NCBI RefSeq assembly: GCF_038051995.1
Contig: NZ_CP150290.1
Span: forward strand, 4,020,001 to 4,084,000
Origin: Paenibacillus sp. FSL H8-0537
GTDB lineage: Bacteria > Bacillota > Bacilli > Paenibacillales > Paenibacillaceae
Direction: 5' to 3'
DNA: 64,000 nucleotides
In this document: piece by piece, positions 41,870 to 51,084 of the stretch
How the letters are laid out: each line of letters opens with the position of its first letter
Position numbering within the stretch: position 1 is the first letter of the stretch
The notes under the pieces: generated by a model
Database searches by the model: none
Told to the model about the DNA's origin: nothing
What the model saw: only the letters and a program-made list of their open reading frames with translations
Position numbers and translations under genes: made by a program

Positions 41870-43170
41870 TATGCCTTCAACAACCTCTCGAAGCTCGCCT
41901 GAGCATCGTGACGAATTTTCTCCTCATCAAGCAATGTGCATTCGCCATCCCGTACAACCTGACGGCCGTCTACCCATACATGCTTGACGTCGCGGCCCGA
42001 GCCCGCGTACACCAGATGGGACACAATATCCGTCTGTGGGTAAAAATGCGGCTGTTCAATATCGATGGCGATGAAATCCGCCTTCATGCCTTCGCGTAGG
42101 CGGCCAATTGAATCTTCCTGCCAAATGGAGCGAGCGCCGTATACCGTTCCCATACGCAAAGCTTCAATGGCAGGAACAACCGTAGGATCGCCAGAAACAC
42201 CCTTATGCAGCAGAGCCGCAAGGTTGATCTCCTTGAACAGGTCAAGATTGTTGTTGCTCGCCGCGCTATCCGTGCCTAAGGATACCGTTACACCAGCGCG
42301 AAGCAAATCAGGAACACGGGCAATGCCGCTTGCCAGCTTGAGGTTGCTGACCGGGTTATGCGATACAGCTACTTTGCGCTGCGCAAGCAGCGCAATTTCC
42401 TCGTCATTCAAATGCACCGCATGAGCGACAAGTGCCGGACGCGAGAAGAAGCCTAAATTGTCGAGATGCTGAACGGGACGAACGCCATAATCGCGAACGT
42501 TCTGCTCTACTTCGGCAATCGATTCAGACATATGCGTGTGCAGCGGCAAATCATAATCATGAGCAGCCTGCACGAATTTCTCAATATAATCGGGTGGGCA
42601 TGTATAAGGCGCATGCGGCGAAATCATCGTCGTAATACGGCCATTTGCCTTGCCGTTCCAATCGCGTGCGAAAGCGATCGCTTCCGCCAGCTTCGCTTGC
42701 TGCACATCCTCTGGGCAGAGGCCAATGACACCGCGCGTCAGACAGCCGCGAATGCCGGACTGTTCCACGACTTCGGCCAGCTGATCCATGCGGTCATACA
42801 TATCCACGAAAGCCGTTGTACCGGATTTCAGCATTTCTACCACGGCAAGCGCGCTGCCCGCACGTGTATCAAGGTCGATGTATTTGCCCTCCATCGGCCA
42901 CATTTTTTGCTCCAGCCAGACTTGCAGGTTTTGATCATCGGAATAGCCGCGCAGCAAGGTCATAGCCGCATGCCCATGTGTGTTTACTAGGCCTGGCATA
43001 AAAGCAAGCTTGCTGCCGTCCAGCTTCTGCACATCGGCTTGCAGCCCGGTTGGAGCTTCTGCTCCGATATATGTAATGCGATCATCGGTCACAACCATAT
43101 GCCCTTGAAGCACATGCTCGCCGTCCTCCATCGTTACAAAACGTCCATTTTCAATCCAAATTTGGCTCAT
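41869..43170 (-). CDS. mtaD: Methylthioadenosine/S-adenosylhomocysteine deaminase
   Basis: A 433-aa amidohydrolase that deaminates MTA and SAH (possibly other adenosines). Metal site: HGH in VNTHGHAAMTLLRG, His in PLHTHMSES, His in HAVHLND and Asp in LGTDSAASNNNLD. The start is taken at MSQIWIENG (43170), which overlaps the end of rex by 20 bases; an ATG nine bases earlier is possible. It adds a methylthioadenosine step distant from the mtn genes of this window, though it is not part of the classic MtnN/MtnK route. Confidence 0.9.
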   Translation of the reverse strand: MSQIWIENGRFVTMEDGEHVLQGHMVVTDDRITYIGAEAPTGLQADVQKLDGSKLAFMPGLVNTHGHAAMTLLRGYSDDQNLQVWLEQKMWPMEGKYIDLDTRAGSALAVVEMLKSGTTAFVDMYDRMDQLAEVVEQSGIRGCLTRGVIGLCPEDVQQAKLAEAIAFARDWNGKANGRITTMISPHAPYTCPPDYIEKFVQAAHDYDLPLHTHMSESIAEVEQNVRDYGVRPVQHLDNLGFFSRPALVAHAVHLNDEEIALLAQRKVAVSHNPVSNLKLASGIARVPDLLRAGVTVSLGTDSAASNNNLDLFKEINLAALLHKGVSGDPTVVPAIEALRMGTVYGARSIWQEDSIGRLREGMKADFIAIDIEQPHFYPQTDIVSHLVYAGSGRDVKHVWVDGRQVVRDGECTLLDEEKIRHDAQASFERLLKA

Positions 43171-43807
43171 TTTCGTCATTCCTTTCCCTCTCCAAGTAAT
43201 ACGCCAGACTTAGCAGCTCTTTCGTAAAGTCAGCATGATGAATGCGAATTTCTTCTGGTACCTTCAATATCGCTGGCGCAAAATTGAGCAAGCCTTCAAT
43301 GCCCGCATCTATAAATTGATTAGCAACGTTTTGCGCTTCAAATCCGGGAACGGTAATAATCCCAATTCGAATATTATTCTCCTCAACCGTATGTTTCAGC
43401 ATATCCATCGGCATTACGGTCAAATTATTAATTTGCGAGCCGATTTTAGATGGATGCACATCAAACACCGCAATAATTTTCATATTGTCTTTAGAATATT
43501 TATTATAATTGCATAGAGCATGACCCAAATTACCCGCACCGACAAGCGCCACATTAATCGTCTGATCAAGCTTGAGTATTTGGCGAATTTTTTCAATTAA
43601 ATATGTCACATCATAGCCGATGCCCTTGCGGCCAAAATCGCCGAAATACGCCAAGTCCTTGCGGATTTGCGCCGGATTTAAATCCAGCTTGACGCCAAGC
43701 TCCTGGGACGAAACGGTCTGCACCTCCCGGTTGTTCAGCTCGTTCAGCACTTGCAGGTAAATGGGGAGGCGTCTTACGACGGCCTCCGATATTTTCGTCT
43801 GCTTCAC
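43151..43807 (-). CDS. rex: Redox-sensing repressor Rex
   Basis: Rex senses the NADH/NAD ratio and represses fermentation and respiration genes. The 218-aa protein has the N-terminal winged helix (ISEAVVRRLPIYLQVL, QELGVKLDLNPAQIRKDLAYFGDFG) and a Rossmann domain (VALVGAGNLGHAL) with the C-terminal domain-swap helix. The start is GTG 43807 after AGGAGGAG; GTGA overlaps the dinG stop by four bases. Its operon place between dinG and mtaD differs from B. subtilis. Genes it may control in this window (ackA, hbd, qcr) have no Rex box that I could see. Confidence 0.95.
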   Translation of the reverse strand: MKQTKISEAVVRRLPIYLQVLNELNNREVQTVSSQELGVKLDLNPAQIRKDLAYFGDFGRKGIGYDVTYLIEKIRQILKLDQTINVALVGAGNLGHALCNYNKYSKDNMKIIAVFDVHPSKIGSQINNLTVMPMDMLKHTVEENNIRIGIITVPGFEAQNVANQFIDAGIEGLLNFAPAILKVPEEIRIHHADFTKELLSLAYYLERERNDENEPNLD

Positions 43808-46668
43808 CCGTTCTCCTCCTCCTTCTCGGCACCAAGCCATTCTCTCATTCTCGGTACAATTTGTTCGATATGCATATGCTCAATTTTCGGTCCAGGCAAA
43901 GAATAGAGAAAATGCTTGCCATAATACGTTTCAATAACCCGCGTATCATAAATAATGACTATCCCTTTATCCTTCGCCGTTCGCACGAGCCTGCCAAATC
44001 CTTGCTTGAAGCGAATAACCGCTTGCGGAATCGACAGCTTCATAAATGGATTTTGCTTTTGGCGCTGCAGCAATTCCGACTTCGCCTCCAGCAGCGGATG
44101 ATTCGGTGGTTGGAATGGCAGTCTGACGATGGCAAGGCAAGTTAAGGCTTCGCCAGGAATGTCAACGCCCTCCCAAAAGCTGCTTGTGCCAAGCAGCACA
44201 GACTCCGGCTGCTGTAAAAACCGCCGCGTCAGCTTCGTACGGTTGCCGCTGTCGATGCCTTGGCCTAGCACTTGAATGCTGGTGGCCGCAAGCGCCGCCT
44301 TAAGCGGATCGTATACCTGCTTTAGCATGCGGTAAGAGGTAAACAGCACTAGCATTCTGCCATTAGTCTGCTGCACCGCATCTGCTAAGGAAGAGACGAG
44401 CATTGAAATAAATGCGGGCTCTCCCGCTGAGCCTTTAAGAACAGGGAAATTGCGCGGAATAATAACGAGCGCTTGTTCACGGTAATTAAATGGCGATGCC
44501 AGCTGCACGGTACGCAGCCTTCCCGCTTCTTCAAAGCCGCCAAGACCAAGCTGCTCTTCAGCGAACTGGAATGATTTTTGTACCGATAGAGTGGCGGACG
44601 TTAAAATAATGCTGTCCTTCACATCGAATAAATACTGCTGAAGCTGGCTGCTCACATCAATCGGCACCGCATAAAGATGCAGCGATCGATGCTTGTAAGT
44701 CATATTGGCTTCCAGCCAGAACACGTCCGTCGTCTGATCGACCTTCATAAAGCTGCGCAGATCATCCTTGACTCTCGTCAAATCGCGTAAAGCGCCATTC
44801 AAGTCCGTTACAAGCGCCTGTACCGCCAGCTCATCGATGCGATCTTTAATCTCCTCGGACATTTTCTCAGCCGTCTTCAGCACCCGAATGAGCTCCGTAT
44901 GAATATTGGTCTCTTCGGCGAGCACTTCGGACCAGCCTTCCGGGAGGCTATCGCCTCGCAAACGGTACACAGATTGATTGTTTTCACCCGTCGCATCAGG
45001 AGAAGCTTGAACAAAGCTGTACAGCATCTCAAACAGCCTTTCCCAATGCTCCCTCACTTCCGTAAAGGCGGGAATAATGGTATCAATCGTTTCCAGCCAG
45101 CCTTGCACCCGCTCATCGCTTTCCTGCTGGAGATGAATGCGCAGAGATGGCAGCAGCCCGGAACGAGCGTCCTTAAACATACGCGTAAACGCATTGGTTA
45201 TCGTATAGTAGCCGAGCTGCATGCCCAGATGCTTGCTTGCTACTTCCTCCACATGATGCGCCTCATCGACAATCAAATGGCTGTAGGTCGGCAGCAGCCG
45301 ATGATCGGCCTGAATGTCTGTGAACAGCATGGAGTGATTCGTAATGCACACATCAGCTATATTGGCTTCATGCTTCGCACGATGATAATAACAGCGTTTA
45401 AACCAAGGACACGCCCGGTTCAGACAGGAATCTGCATCGCTGGCAACGGTAGACCAGAAGTCGGTCCCCTTATTGCTGAAATTCAGCTCCTCTTGATCTC
45501 CCGTTTCCGTCTCGCCCAGCCACACGACCATTTGCGAGGCTGTAATCGCATCGTCAACGGGGGACATCATATCCCTTGTATTTATTTTACTTTCAAACTT
45601 GCGCAGGCACAAATAATTCCCTCTGCCCTTGAAGATTGAAGCCCGAAACTCTATCGGCAAAATCTGCTTAAGCAGCGGTACATCGCGATGCCTCAGCTGC
45701 TCTTGCAAATTAATGGTATGCGTGCTGACGACTATCTTCTCATCCTGGCGGATACCATAATAGAGCGCGGGAATTAAATAGCCGAGAGACTTTCCTGTAC
45801 CCGTTCCTGCTTCAATAAGCAAATGGCGTTTGCTGTCGAGCGAGTCAAACACTTCACGGAACATCGTCGTCTGCGCTTCGCGTTCTTCATAATTAGGAAA
45901 TTGCTCAATAAAGCGCTGCTTGATTTCATCCAAATATTGCTCGAATGACATCTCCTGCAAAGGCGAGGCTCCCTCTTCGCTGCGCGCGGGCTTTTCCTCT
46001 GTCCATTCTCTAGCTTTCAGTGCAAACTGGTTGAAAAAATCATAATCGGGGACGCCCATTACGATGTTTTGTTCTACCTGTTTTAGCGTAACCGTAATAA
46101 ACCAGCTCAAATCGCTGCCATTGTCTACAAGCGAAGATAACCGCTGCAAAGTCAGCAGCGGCAGGCTCCGAAGCTTTTGTACCGATTTGGCAAATATAAC
46201 GGCGGTCGCCATCGCATCGCTATCAGCGCGATGATGATGCTCATGCGTAATGCCGAACTGCTCAGAAACAGCACCAAGCTGATAAGAAGTTATCGATGGA
46301 AAAAGAATGCGCAGCAGCTCAATTGTATCGAGCCTGCGCCCTGCAAACGTATGGTACCCGCTGCGATCGAGCGCTTGGTTTAGAAAACCAGCGTCAAAAT
46401 TGACATTATGCGCCACGAGCACCGCATCATCAAGCAGCGGAATCATGTCCATCAGCACATCAGACAGCTCCGGCGCATCCGCCACCATCGCCTCGTCAAT
46501 GCCGGTAAGCTGCGTAATAAACGGCGGTATGGCAATCGTTGGCTTTACAAACGAATTATACGTATGAATAACTTCAAGATCATCATCTAGGAGGACCAGC
46601 CCCACCTGTAAAATATCATCGGAGGCGCTGTGTCCGGTCGTTTCCAAATCAAGCACTGCATATTTCAT
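43804..46668 (-). CDS. dinG: DinG-family helicase/exonuclease
   Basis: A 954-aa fusion: N-terminal DnaQ-type 3'-5' exonuclease (1-170, VLDLETTGHS, HNVNFDAGFL, HHRADSDA) and a superfamily 2 helicase (about 250-940) with Walker A IEAGTGTGKSLGYL, DEAH box VDEAHHVEE and a late GTSSFWEGVDIPG. Four cysteines between motifs Ia and II (LCLRKF, then SCLNRACPWFKRC) have the layout of the XPD/DinG iron-sulfur cluster. Gram-positive DinG often keeps the nuclease; some lack the cluster, so the cysteines are worth noting. It ends inside the start of rex. Confidence 0.93.
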   Translation of the reverse strand: MKYAVLDLETTGHSASDDILQVGLVLLDDDLEVIHTYNSFVKPTIAIPPFITQLTGIDEAMVADAPELSDVLMDMIPLLDDAVLVAHNVNFDAGFLNQALDRSGYHTFAGRRLDTIELLRILFPSITSYQLGAVSEQFGITHEHHHRADSDAMATAVIFAKSVQKLRSLPLLTLQRLSSLVDNGSDLSWFITVTLKQVEQNIVMGVPDYDFFNQFALKAREWTEEKPARSEEGASPLQEMSFEQYLDEIKQRFIEQFPNYEEREAQTTMFREVFDSLDSKRHLLIEAGTGTGKSLGYLIPALYYGIRQDEKIVVSTHTINLQEQLRHRDVPLLKQILPIEFRASIFKGRGNYLCLRKFESKINTRDMMSPVDDAITASQMVVWLGETETGDQEELNFSNKGTDFWSTVASDADSCLNRACPWFKRCYYHRAKHEANIADVCITNHSMLFTDIQADHRLLPTYSHLIVDEAHHVEEVASKHLGMQLGYYTITNAFTRMFKDARSGLLPSLRIHLQQESDERVQGWLETIDTIIPAFTEVREHWERLFEMLYSFVQASPDATGENNQSVYRLRGDSLPEGWSEVLAEETNIHTELIRVLKTAEKMSEEIKDRIDELAVQALVTDLNGALRDLTRVKDDLRSFMKVDQTTDVFWLEANMTYKHRSLHLYAVPIDVSSQLQQYLFDVKDSIILTSATLSVQKSFQFAEEQLGLGGFEEAGRLRTVQLASPFNYREQALVIIPRNFPVLKGSAGEPAFISMLVSSLADAVQQTNGRMLVLFTSYRMLKQVYDPLKAALAATSIQVLGQGIDSGNRTKLTRRFLQQPESVLLGTSSFWEGVDIPGEALTCLAIVRLPFQPPNHPLLEAKSELLQRQKQNPFMKLSIPQAVIRFKQGFGRLVRTAKDKGIVIIYDTRVIETYYGKHFLYSLPGPKIEHMHIEQIVPRMREWLGAEKEEENG

Positions 46669-46686
46669 AAAATAAATCCGATCCTC

Positions 46687-47427
46687 TCACAAGCAGCATA
46701 GCTCCGTGCTGCCGAACAATAATGACAACTGCTGTGGACGTTCCCGGCAGCTCTGCAAATTATTCAGCGGATCCTTAAAGCTTGGGTCCAGCTCATAGGC
46801 TTTAAGGAAAAATTGCTCTGCCTGCTCCAAGTTTAAATGAACCGCTTGAATGCACCCAAGGGCATTATAGCTTAAAGCGAGCCATTTCGGATAGTCCGTA
46901 AGTCCAATTAGCAGTTGAAAATGACGCTGCGCCTCACTCCAATTTTGCAGGTGCATATTCGTCATAGCCAAAAACAGCCTTGCCAAATTGCATTCCGGCA
47001 GGTGGTTTACAGCAAGCTGGAACTGCTTTGCAGCATGGGAAAACATAAATAATTGATAATAGCCCTGTCCTTTGGATATGAGCTCCGCTTGTTCCACAGT
47101 CATGCCAGAAATAGGCTGCTGCGAAACGTTTGGTTTGTCCGCTTGCAGTGGTGACGACACTTGCTGCACAGCCGCTAATGCTTGACCTTCATACTCCGCT
47201 GCCGCTGTAAGCAGTGAAGCATTGGATTGCTCAGCTTCATCCTCTGTAAAACCGGCAAATTTTTCTTCAAAATCAATCCATTGCTCAATTAAAGAATCGC
47301 TGATCTGCTTTAAAGCGTAAAGCTGCTCATCATAATATTGCTTCTGTTCCTCCGCCGCCAGAGGGTAGGAATCAATAATGTTGTCGAGCATTTCGTTCAT
47401 CGTCGCAAACATATGCTGGAACATCAT
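46687..47427 (-). CDS. Tetratricopeptide-repeat protein
   Basis: A 246-aa soluble protein. The first half is helical and acidic (EEKFAGFTEDEAEQS), the second half (about 130-235) contains three TPR-like helix pairs, for example LARLFLAMTNMHLQNWSEAQ and ALGCIQAVHLNLEQAEQFFL. The start is MMFQHMF (47427). It lies 18 bases before dinG, in the slot between panD and dinG that is empty in B. subtilis. The partner is unknown. Confidence 0.82.
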   Translation of the reverse strand: MMFQHMFATMNEMLDNIIDSYPLAAEEQKQYYDEQLYALKQISDSLIEQWIDFEEKFAGFTEDEAEQSNASLLTAAAEYEGQALAAVQQVSSPLQADKPNVSQQPISGMTVEQAELISKGQGYYQLFMFSHAAKQFQLAVNHLPECNLARLFLAMTNMHLQNWSEAQRHFQLLIGLTDYPKWLALSYNALGCIQAVHLNLEQAEQFFLKAYELDPSFKDPLNNLQSCRERPQQLSLLFGSTELCCL

Positions 47428-47540
47428 GCATCCCGCCTTCACCAAAGAATTGAGGAGTGATAACCTCATTCTTTGTTAAGCGGGTGCTTTTCATACTTGG
47501 AACCAGCCTTTACATAACGGAGGAACTGACAACAGCCTGC

Positions 47541-47924
47541 TTACAAAATCGTCGCATGTATTTCTTCTGTCAATTGCGAAACCGGACGGTTCGCCTCATC
47601 CAAAATAACGACTCGCGGCTTGTAATTTCTAGCCTCTTCCTCCGTCATCGATGCATAAGAAATGATAATGACCGTATCTCCTGGCTGCACGAGGCGGGCG
47701 GCTGCGCCATTCAGGCAAATAACGCCAGAGCCTCGTTCCCCCTTTATAACGTACGTTTCAAGGCGTGCACCATTATTATTGTTGACGATCTGCACTTTTT
47801 CATTGGCCCAAAGATCCGCCGCATCCATTAAATCCTCATCAATGGTAATGCTGCCGACGTAATTGAGGTTGGCCTCCGTTACCGTCGCGCGGTGCAGCTT
47901 TGATTTCATCATCGTTCTAAACAT
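47541..47924 (-). CDS. panD: Aspartate 1-decarboxylase
   Basis: Makes beta-alanine for pantothenate. The 127-aa proenzyme has the self-cleavage site YVGSITIDE (between G and S, giving the pyruvoyl group) and [17 protein letters not shown]. The start at MFRTMMKSK (47924) gives the usual length and a seven-base gap from GGGAGGTG; it overlaps panC by eight bases. Confidence 0.97.
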   Translation of the reverse strand: MFRTMMKSKLHRATVTEANLNYVGSITIDEDLMDAADLWANEKVQIVNNNNGARLETYVIKGERGSGVICLNGAAARLVQPGDTVIIISYASMTEEEARNYKPRVVILDEANRPVSQLTEEIHATIL

Positions 47925-48807
47925 TGCCATTCACCTCCCAAGGTTCAAACAACTCATTATCAATTAAGCGGGTTGACCCAAATTTTACGGCTAAAGCCAA
48001 AATATAACTCTGCTGGCCCCGGTGAAACGGTACCTCCGCAACAGGAGTAGCAAGCGCTGGATATTCCAGCACTTCGACATAATCGATATTTGCAAGCGGT
48101 GCTTCACTGATCGCAGCACGCACTTTGTTCTCGAGCGCTGCTGGCGTTAGCGAAGCCTCCTTCATCCATTCCCGCGCCTTTGCAAGCGACGAAGAAAGGA
48201 CGACAGCCTGCGCCCGCTGCTCCGCATTCAAATACACATTGCGCGAGCTGAGCGCCAGACCATCCGGCTCCCTTACAATCGGGCAGGGCACGATCGTTAC
48301 CGGAAAATTCAAGTCATCGGTCATTTGCGCAATGACCGCAACCTGCTGAGCATCCTTCATGCCAAAGTATGCCCGGTGTGGCTGCACCAGATGAAACAGC
48401 TTGCTGACGACCGTCCCAACGCCGTCAAAATGGCCTGGGCGCGATGCACCGCATAAGCGGTCTGTCACATCGCTGACAAGCACCTTCGTCAGCACCTTGC
48501 GCGGGTACATTTCGCTGACGGATGGCATAAACACTAGATCAACGCCATTTTCAGCAGCAATGGATAGATCGCGCTGCTCATTGCGCGGATACGTTTCAAA
48601 ATCCTCGCTTGGCCCAAATTGCAGCGGATTGACGAAAATCGAAAGTACGGTGATATCATTTTCCGCTGCTGCCTGCCGCATTAAACTGGCATGTCCTTCA
48701 TGCAAATACCCCATCGTTGGCACAAAACCGATACTTGGCTTACTGCCGCCGCTCCACATCTTCTTTTGCTGCGCTTTTAGCTCATCTATGGTTCGGCACA
48801 AAATCAC
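47917..48807 (-). CDS. panC: Pantothenate synthetase
   Basis: Joins pantoate and beta-alanine with ATP. The 296-aa product has [40 protein letters not shown] and ALSSRNVYL. The start is most likely GTG at 48807 ([10 protein letters not shown]), about ten bases after GAGAGGGGG; the longer frame lies inside panB. It overlaps panB by 26 bases and panD by eight. Confidence 0.96.
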   Translation of the reverse strand: MILCRTIDELKAQQKKMWSGGSKPSIGFVPTMGYLHEGHASLMRQAAAENDITVLSIFVNPLQFGPSEDFETYPRNEQRDLSIAAENGVDLVFMPSVSEMYPRKVLTKVLVSDVTDRLCGASRPGHFDGVGTVVSKLFHLVQPHRAYFGMKDAQQVAVIAQMTDDLNFPVTIVPCPIVREPDGLALSSRNVYLNAEQRAQAVVLSSSLAKAREWMKEASLTPAALENKVRAAISEAPLANIDYVEVLEYPALATPVAEVPFHRGQQSYILALAVKFGSTRLIDNELFEPWEVNGNV

Positions 48808-49726
48808 GCTGCTCAGCCCCCTCTCCAGCCTGCTCGCTATCACCCGCACCTTTGACACCATTCACATGCTCGCGGGTCGCTGAACCGCCATAGAGGCTGT
48901 CTACAGCGTCCTCAGACCTTTTACCGAACACATGCTCCTCCGCTGGAAACTCACCGGATTTGACTTCACTTACGAAAGCTCCGATGGCATCGCGAATCGT
49001 TGAACCGATGTCTGCGTACACTTTCACCATTTTTTTCTTAATAACGGGTGATGAATATTGCAAAATATCATGATACACAAGCACCTGTCCATCACATCCG
49101 CGGCCTGCTCCAATGCCAATCGTTGGAATCGACAGCTCGCGGCTGATACGGTCCGCAATTGTCTCCGTTACAAGCTCCAGTACGATGGCGTAAGCGCCAG
49201 CCTGTTCAAGCGCCTTGGCATCTCGAAGTATTTGCTCAGCTTCCGCCTCCTGCTTTCCTTGTACCTTGAAGCCGCCATGCGTATGAATCGATTGCGGTTT
49301 AAGCCCGATATGGCCCATCACCGGAATGCCCGCTTTAACCAGCGCTGCCACTTCGCTCGCAATTTCTTCCCCGCCTTCAAGCTTAAGCGACTGGCCGCCG
49401 CCCTCCTGCATCATTCTGGCTGCATTGCGCAGCGTAGCTTCACGCCCGATGCCGTACGTCATAAAGGGCATATCCGTCACAATGAACGTATGGCGAGCCC
49501 CGCGTGCTACCGCTTTCGTATGATAAATCATATCGTCTAAAGTGACCGGAAGCGTCGTATCGTAACCGAGCACCACATTGCCAAGCGAATCCCCTACAAG
49601 AATAATATCGACGCCTGCCTCCTCCGAAAGCATAGCCGACGGATAATCGTAAGCGGTCATGACGGTGAGCTTGTTGTTTTCCTCTTTCATTTGCTGCAAG
49701 TTCGTTATCGTTAAACGTTTCCTCAT
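48782..49726 (-). CDS. panB: 3-methyl-2-oxobutanoate hydroxymethyltransferase
   Basis: First step of pantoate synthesis. The 314-aa product has the PEP-mutase-type TIM barrel with LTVMTAYDYPSAML, ILVGDSLGNVVLGYD, MGHIGLKPQS and PTIGIGAG. About 40 residues after EEHVFGK are a polar, family-unlike tail; the end of this tail is encoded in the overlap with panC, so it may reflect a lost stop codon. The operon panB-panC-panD is complete. Confidence 0.96.
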   Translation of the reverse strand: MRKRLTITNLQQMKEENNKLTVMTAYDYPSAMLSEEAGVDIILVGDSLGNVVLGYDTTLPVTLDDMIYHTKAVARGARHTFIVTDMPFMTYGIGREATLRNAARMMQEGGGQSLKLEGGEEIASEVAALVKAGIPVMGHIGLKPQSIHTHGGFKVQGKQEAEAEQILRDAKALEQAGAYAIVLELVTETIADRISRELSIPTIGIGAGRGCDGQVLVYHDILQYSSPVIKKKMVKVYADIGSTIRDAIGAFVSEVKSGEFPAEEHVFGKRSEDAVDSLYGGSATREHVNGVKGAGDSEQAGEGAEQRDFVPNHR

Positions 49727-49767
49727 CTTGGCCTCATCCCTTCTTCAATTCTGTTTTAGGATAAACA

Positions 49768-49799
49768 CAAAAAAACCTTTTAGCCGTCGCTAAAAAGGT
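49768..49799 (-). terminator. Rho-independent terminator of the mazG-like to birA operon
   Basis: ACCTTTTAGC pairs with GCTAAAAAGGT around four bases; TTTTTTT follows on the minus strand. It separates the operon ending in birA from panBCD. Confidence 0.9.
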
Positions 49800-49806
49800 C
49801 CCAAAA

Positions 49807-49909
49807 CATGGTGAAACGGCTGCCCTCCGTCCTTTGGCGGCACGGCGCGTTTCAGCCCGAGAAATATAAGCCTATTTATAGGTGTGAAACTTATAAATGC
49901 TTATATTTC
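49807..49909 (+). repeat. Two-hairpin interspersed repeat, copy F (complete, type 2)
   Basis: The head runs GGTGAAACGGC to GCGCGTTTCAG with CCGTCCTTTGGCGG inside. The tail is the best second hairpin of the family: GAAATATAAGC and the closing GCTTATATTTC pair perfectly, and ATTTATA/TATAAAT extend the stem with a two-base bulge. Confidence 0.88.
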
Positions 49910-50103
49910 GAAAAAGGAAACGTATATCACTTTACTGCTTCCTTCTGTCTCGGTCCTTTCGGCTCAGAGCAGACTACCTTTACTGCAATCAAATCCTTCT
50001 TGCAAATCCATACCAATGCTGGCATGAGGTTTAGCACAGTGCAGCTCTTTTCAGATACCGCCTGTTAACCCCATACTAGCAAAAATATGTCGATTCGTAA
50101 ATA

Positions 50104-51084
50104 TTACTTGCCCCGAGGCTCGCCCATTTCTGCCGAAAAAATAAGCGCCTGGCTGCCATCCAGCTTTTCTACGATAAGCGCTCCGCTAGCATCAAGCCCC
50201 CTCGGCGTGCCTTCAACGACGCCTTGTGGGGTTATGAGTGTTGCTGGCTTATGAAGCGATATCGATAGCGACTCCCATAAGGTCACAATCGGGGCAAAGC
50301 CCTCGCTTTGATACAGCTCATAAAGCTGCTCCCACTCCAGCAAAAAATCGGCGATTATCGCTTCTCGCACCTGCTTCTCGCCGCTTGCCAAACGCAGGGA
50401 GGTCGCTTTCTCCAAAAGCTCCTCGGGATAATCGGCCTGCTGCAAATTAACGCTGATGCCGATACCAGCGATGACATAGCGCAGCCGTTCATCCTCTGCG
50501 GCGGATTCCAGTAAAATGCCGCTAATTTTTTTGCCATTGATGAGCAGATCGTTTGGCCATTTAATGCCAATGTCGAGCTTCGTCAGCCGCTTAAGGCTGC
50601 GGCAAAGCGCTACTGCCGTAAGCAGCGTCAGCTGCGGGGCAAAATAAATCGGCACCGTCGGGCGCATGACCATGCTCATCCATATGCCTTTACCGAGAGG
50701 AGATATCCAGCCCCGGCCCATGCGGCCCCGCCCGCTCAGCTGCTGCTCAGCAACAACGAGCGTACCTTCCTCCGCACCGCCTTCTGCTAGCACTTGCGCA
50801 ATATTTTGCGTCGATTCAACCGATTCCAGCACCTGCAGCTTTTGGCCAAATCTTTTGGTATTAAGGCTGGTTAGCAAGGCTGCCATATTGAGCTTGTCCG
50901 GCATGGAAAGCAGACGATAACCGAGTCTGCGTGAAGCTTCAAATTCATATCCTTGGGACTCCAGCTTGCGTATTTGCTTCCACACTGCCGTGCGGCTTAC
51001 TTTCAGCTCGCGACTAATATGCTCGCCTGATACATATTCGCCTTCACGATCCGCAAACAATCGCAGCAAGTTTTCATGGCTCAT
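50104..51084 (-). CDS. birA: Biotin ligase and biotin repressor
   Basis: A 326-aa bifunctional BirA: N-terminal winged helix (about 1-65, SGEHISRELKVSRTAVWKQI) and a ligase domain with GRGRMGRGWISPLGKGIWMS, KWPNDLLINGKKISGIL and a C-terminal SH3-like domain. It biotinylates acetyl-CoA carboxylase and can repress biotin genes. The start is MSHENLLRLF (51084) after GGAAGGAAG; it overlaps cca by 11 bases. Confidence 0.96.
   Translation of the reverse strand: MSHENLLRLFADREGEYVSGEHISRELKVSRTAVWKQIRKLESQGYEFEASRRLGYRLLSMPDKLNMAALLTSLNTKRFGQKLQVLESVESTQNIAQVLAEGGAEEGTLVVAEQQLSGRGRMGRGWISPLGKGIWMSMVMRPTVPIYFAPQLTLLTAVALCRSLKRLTKLDIGIKWPNDLLINGKKISGILLESAAEDERLRYVIAGIGISVNLQQADYPEELLEKATSLRLASGEKQVREAIIADFLLEWEQLYELYQSEGFAPIVTLWESLSISLHKPATLITPQGVVEGTPRGLDASGALIVEKLDGSQALIFSAEMGEPRGK

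Larger units (their letters stand above)
49727..50103. other. 377-base gene-free gap between birA and panB
   Basis: The gap holds the birA terminator (49768-49799), repeat copy F (49807-49909) and about 190 bases (49910-50103) in which I see no supported feature. A plus-strand frame through the repeat (49808-50068) looks non-coding. Confidence 0.6.

Noticed and set aside
49808..50068. 86-residue plus-strand frame through repeat copy F
   Set aside because: It starts inside the repeat, has no ribosome site and no recognisable pattern.
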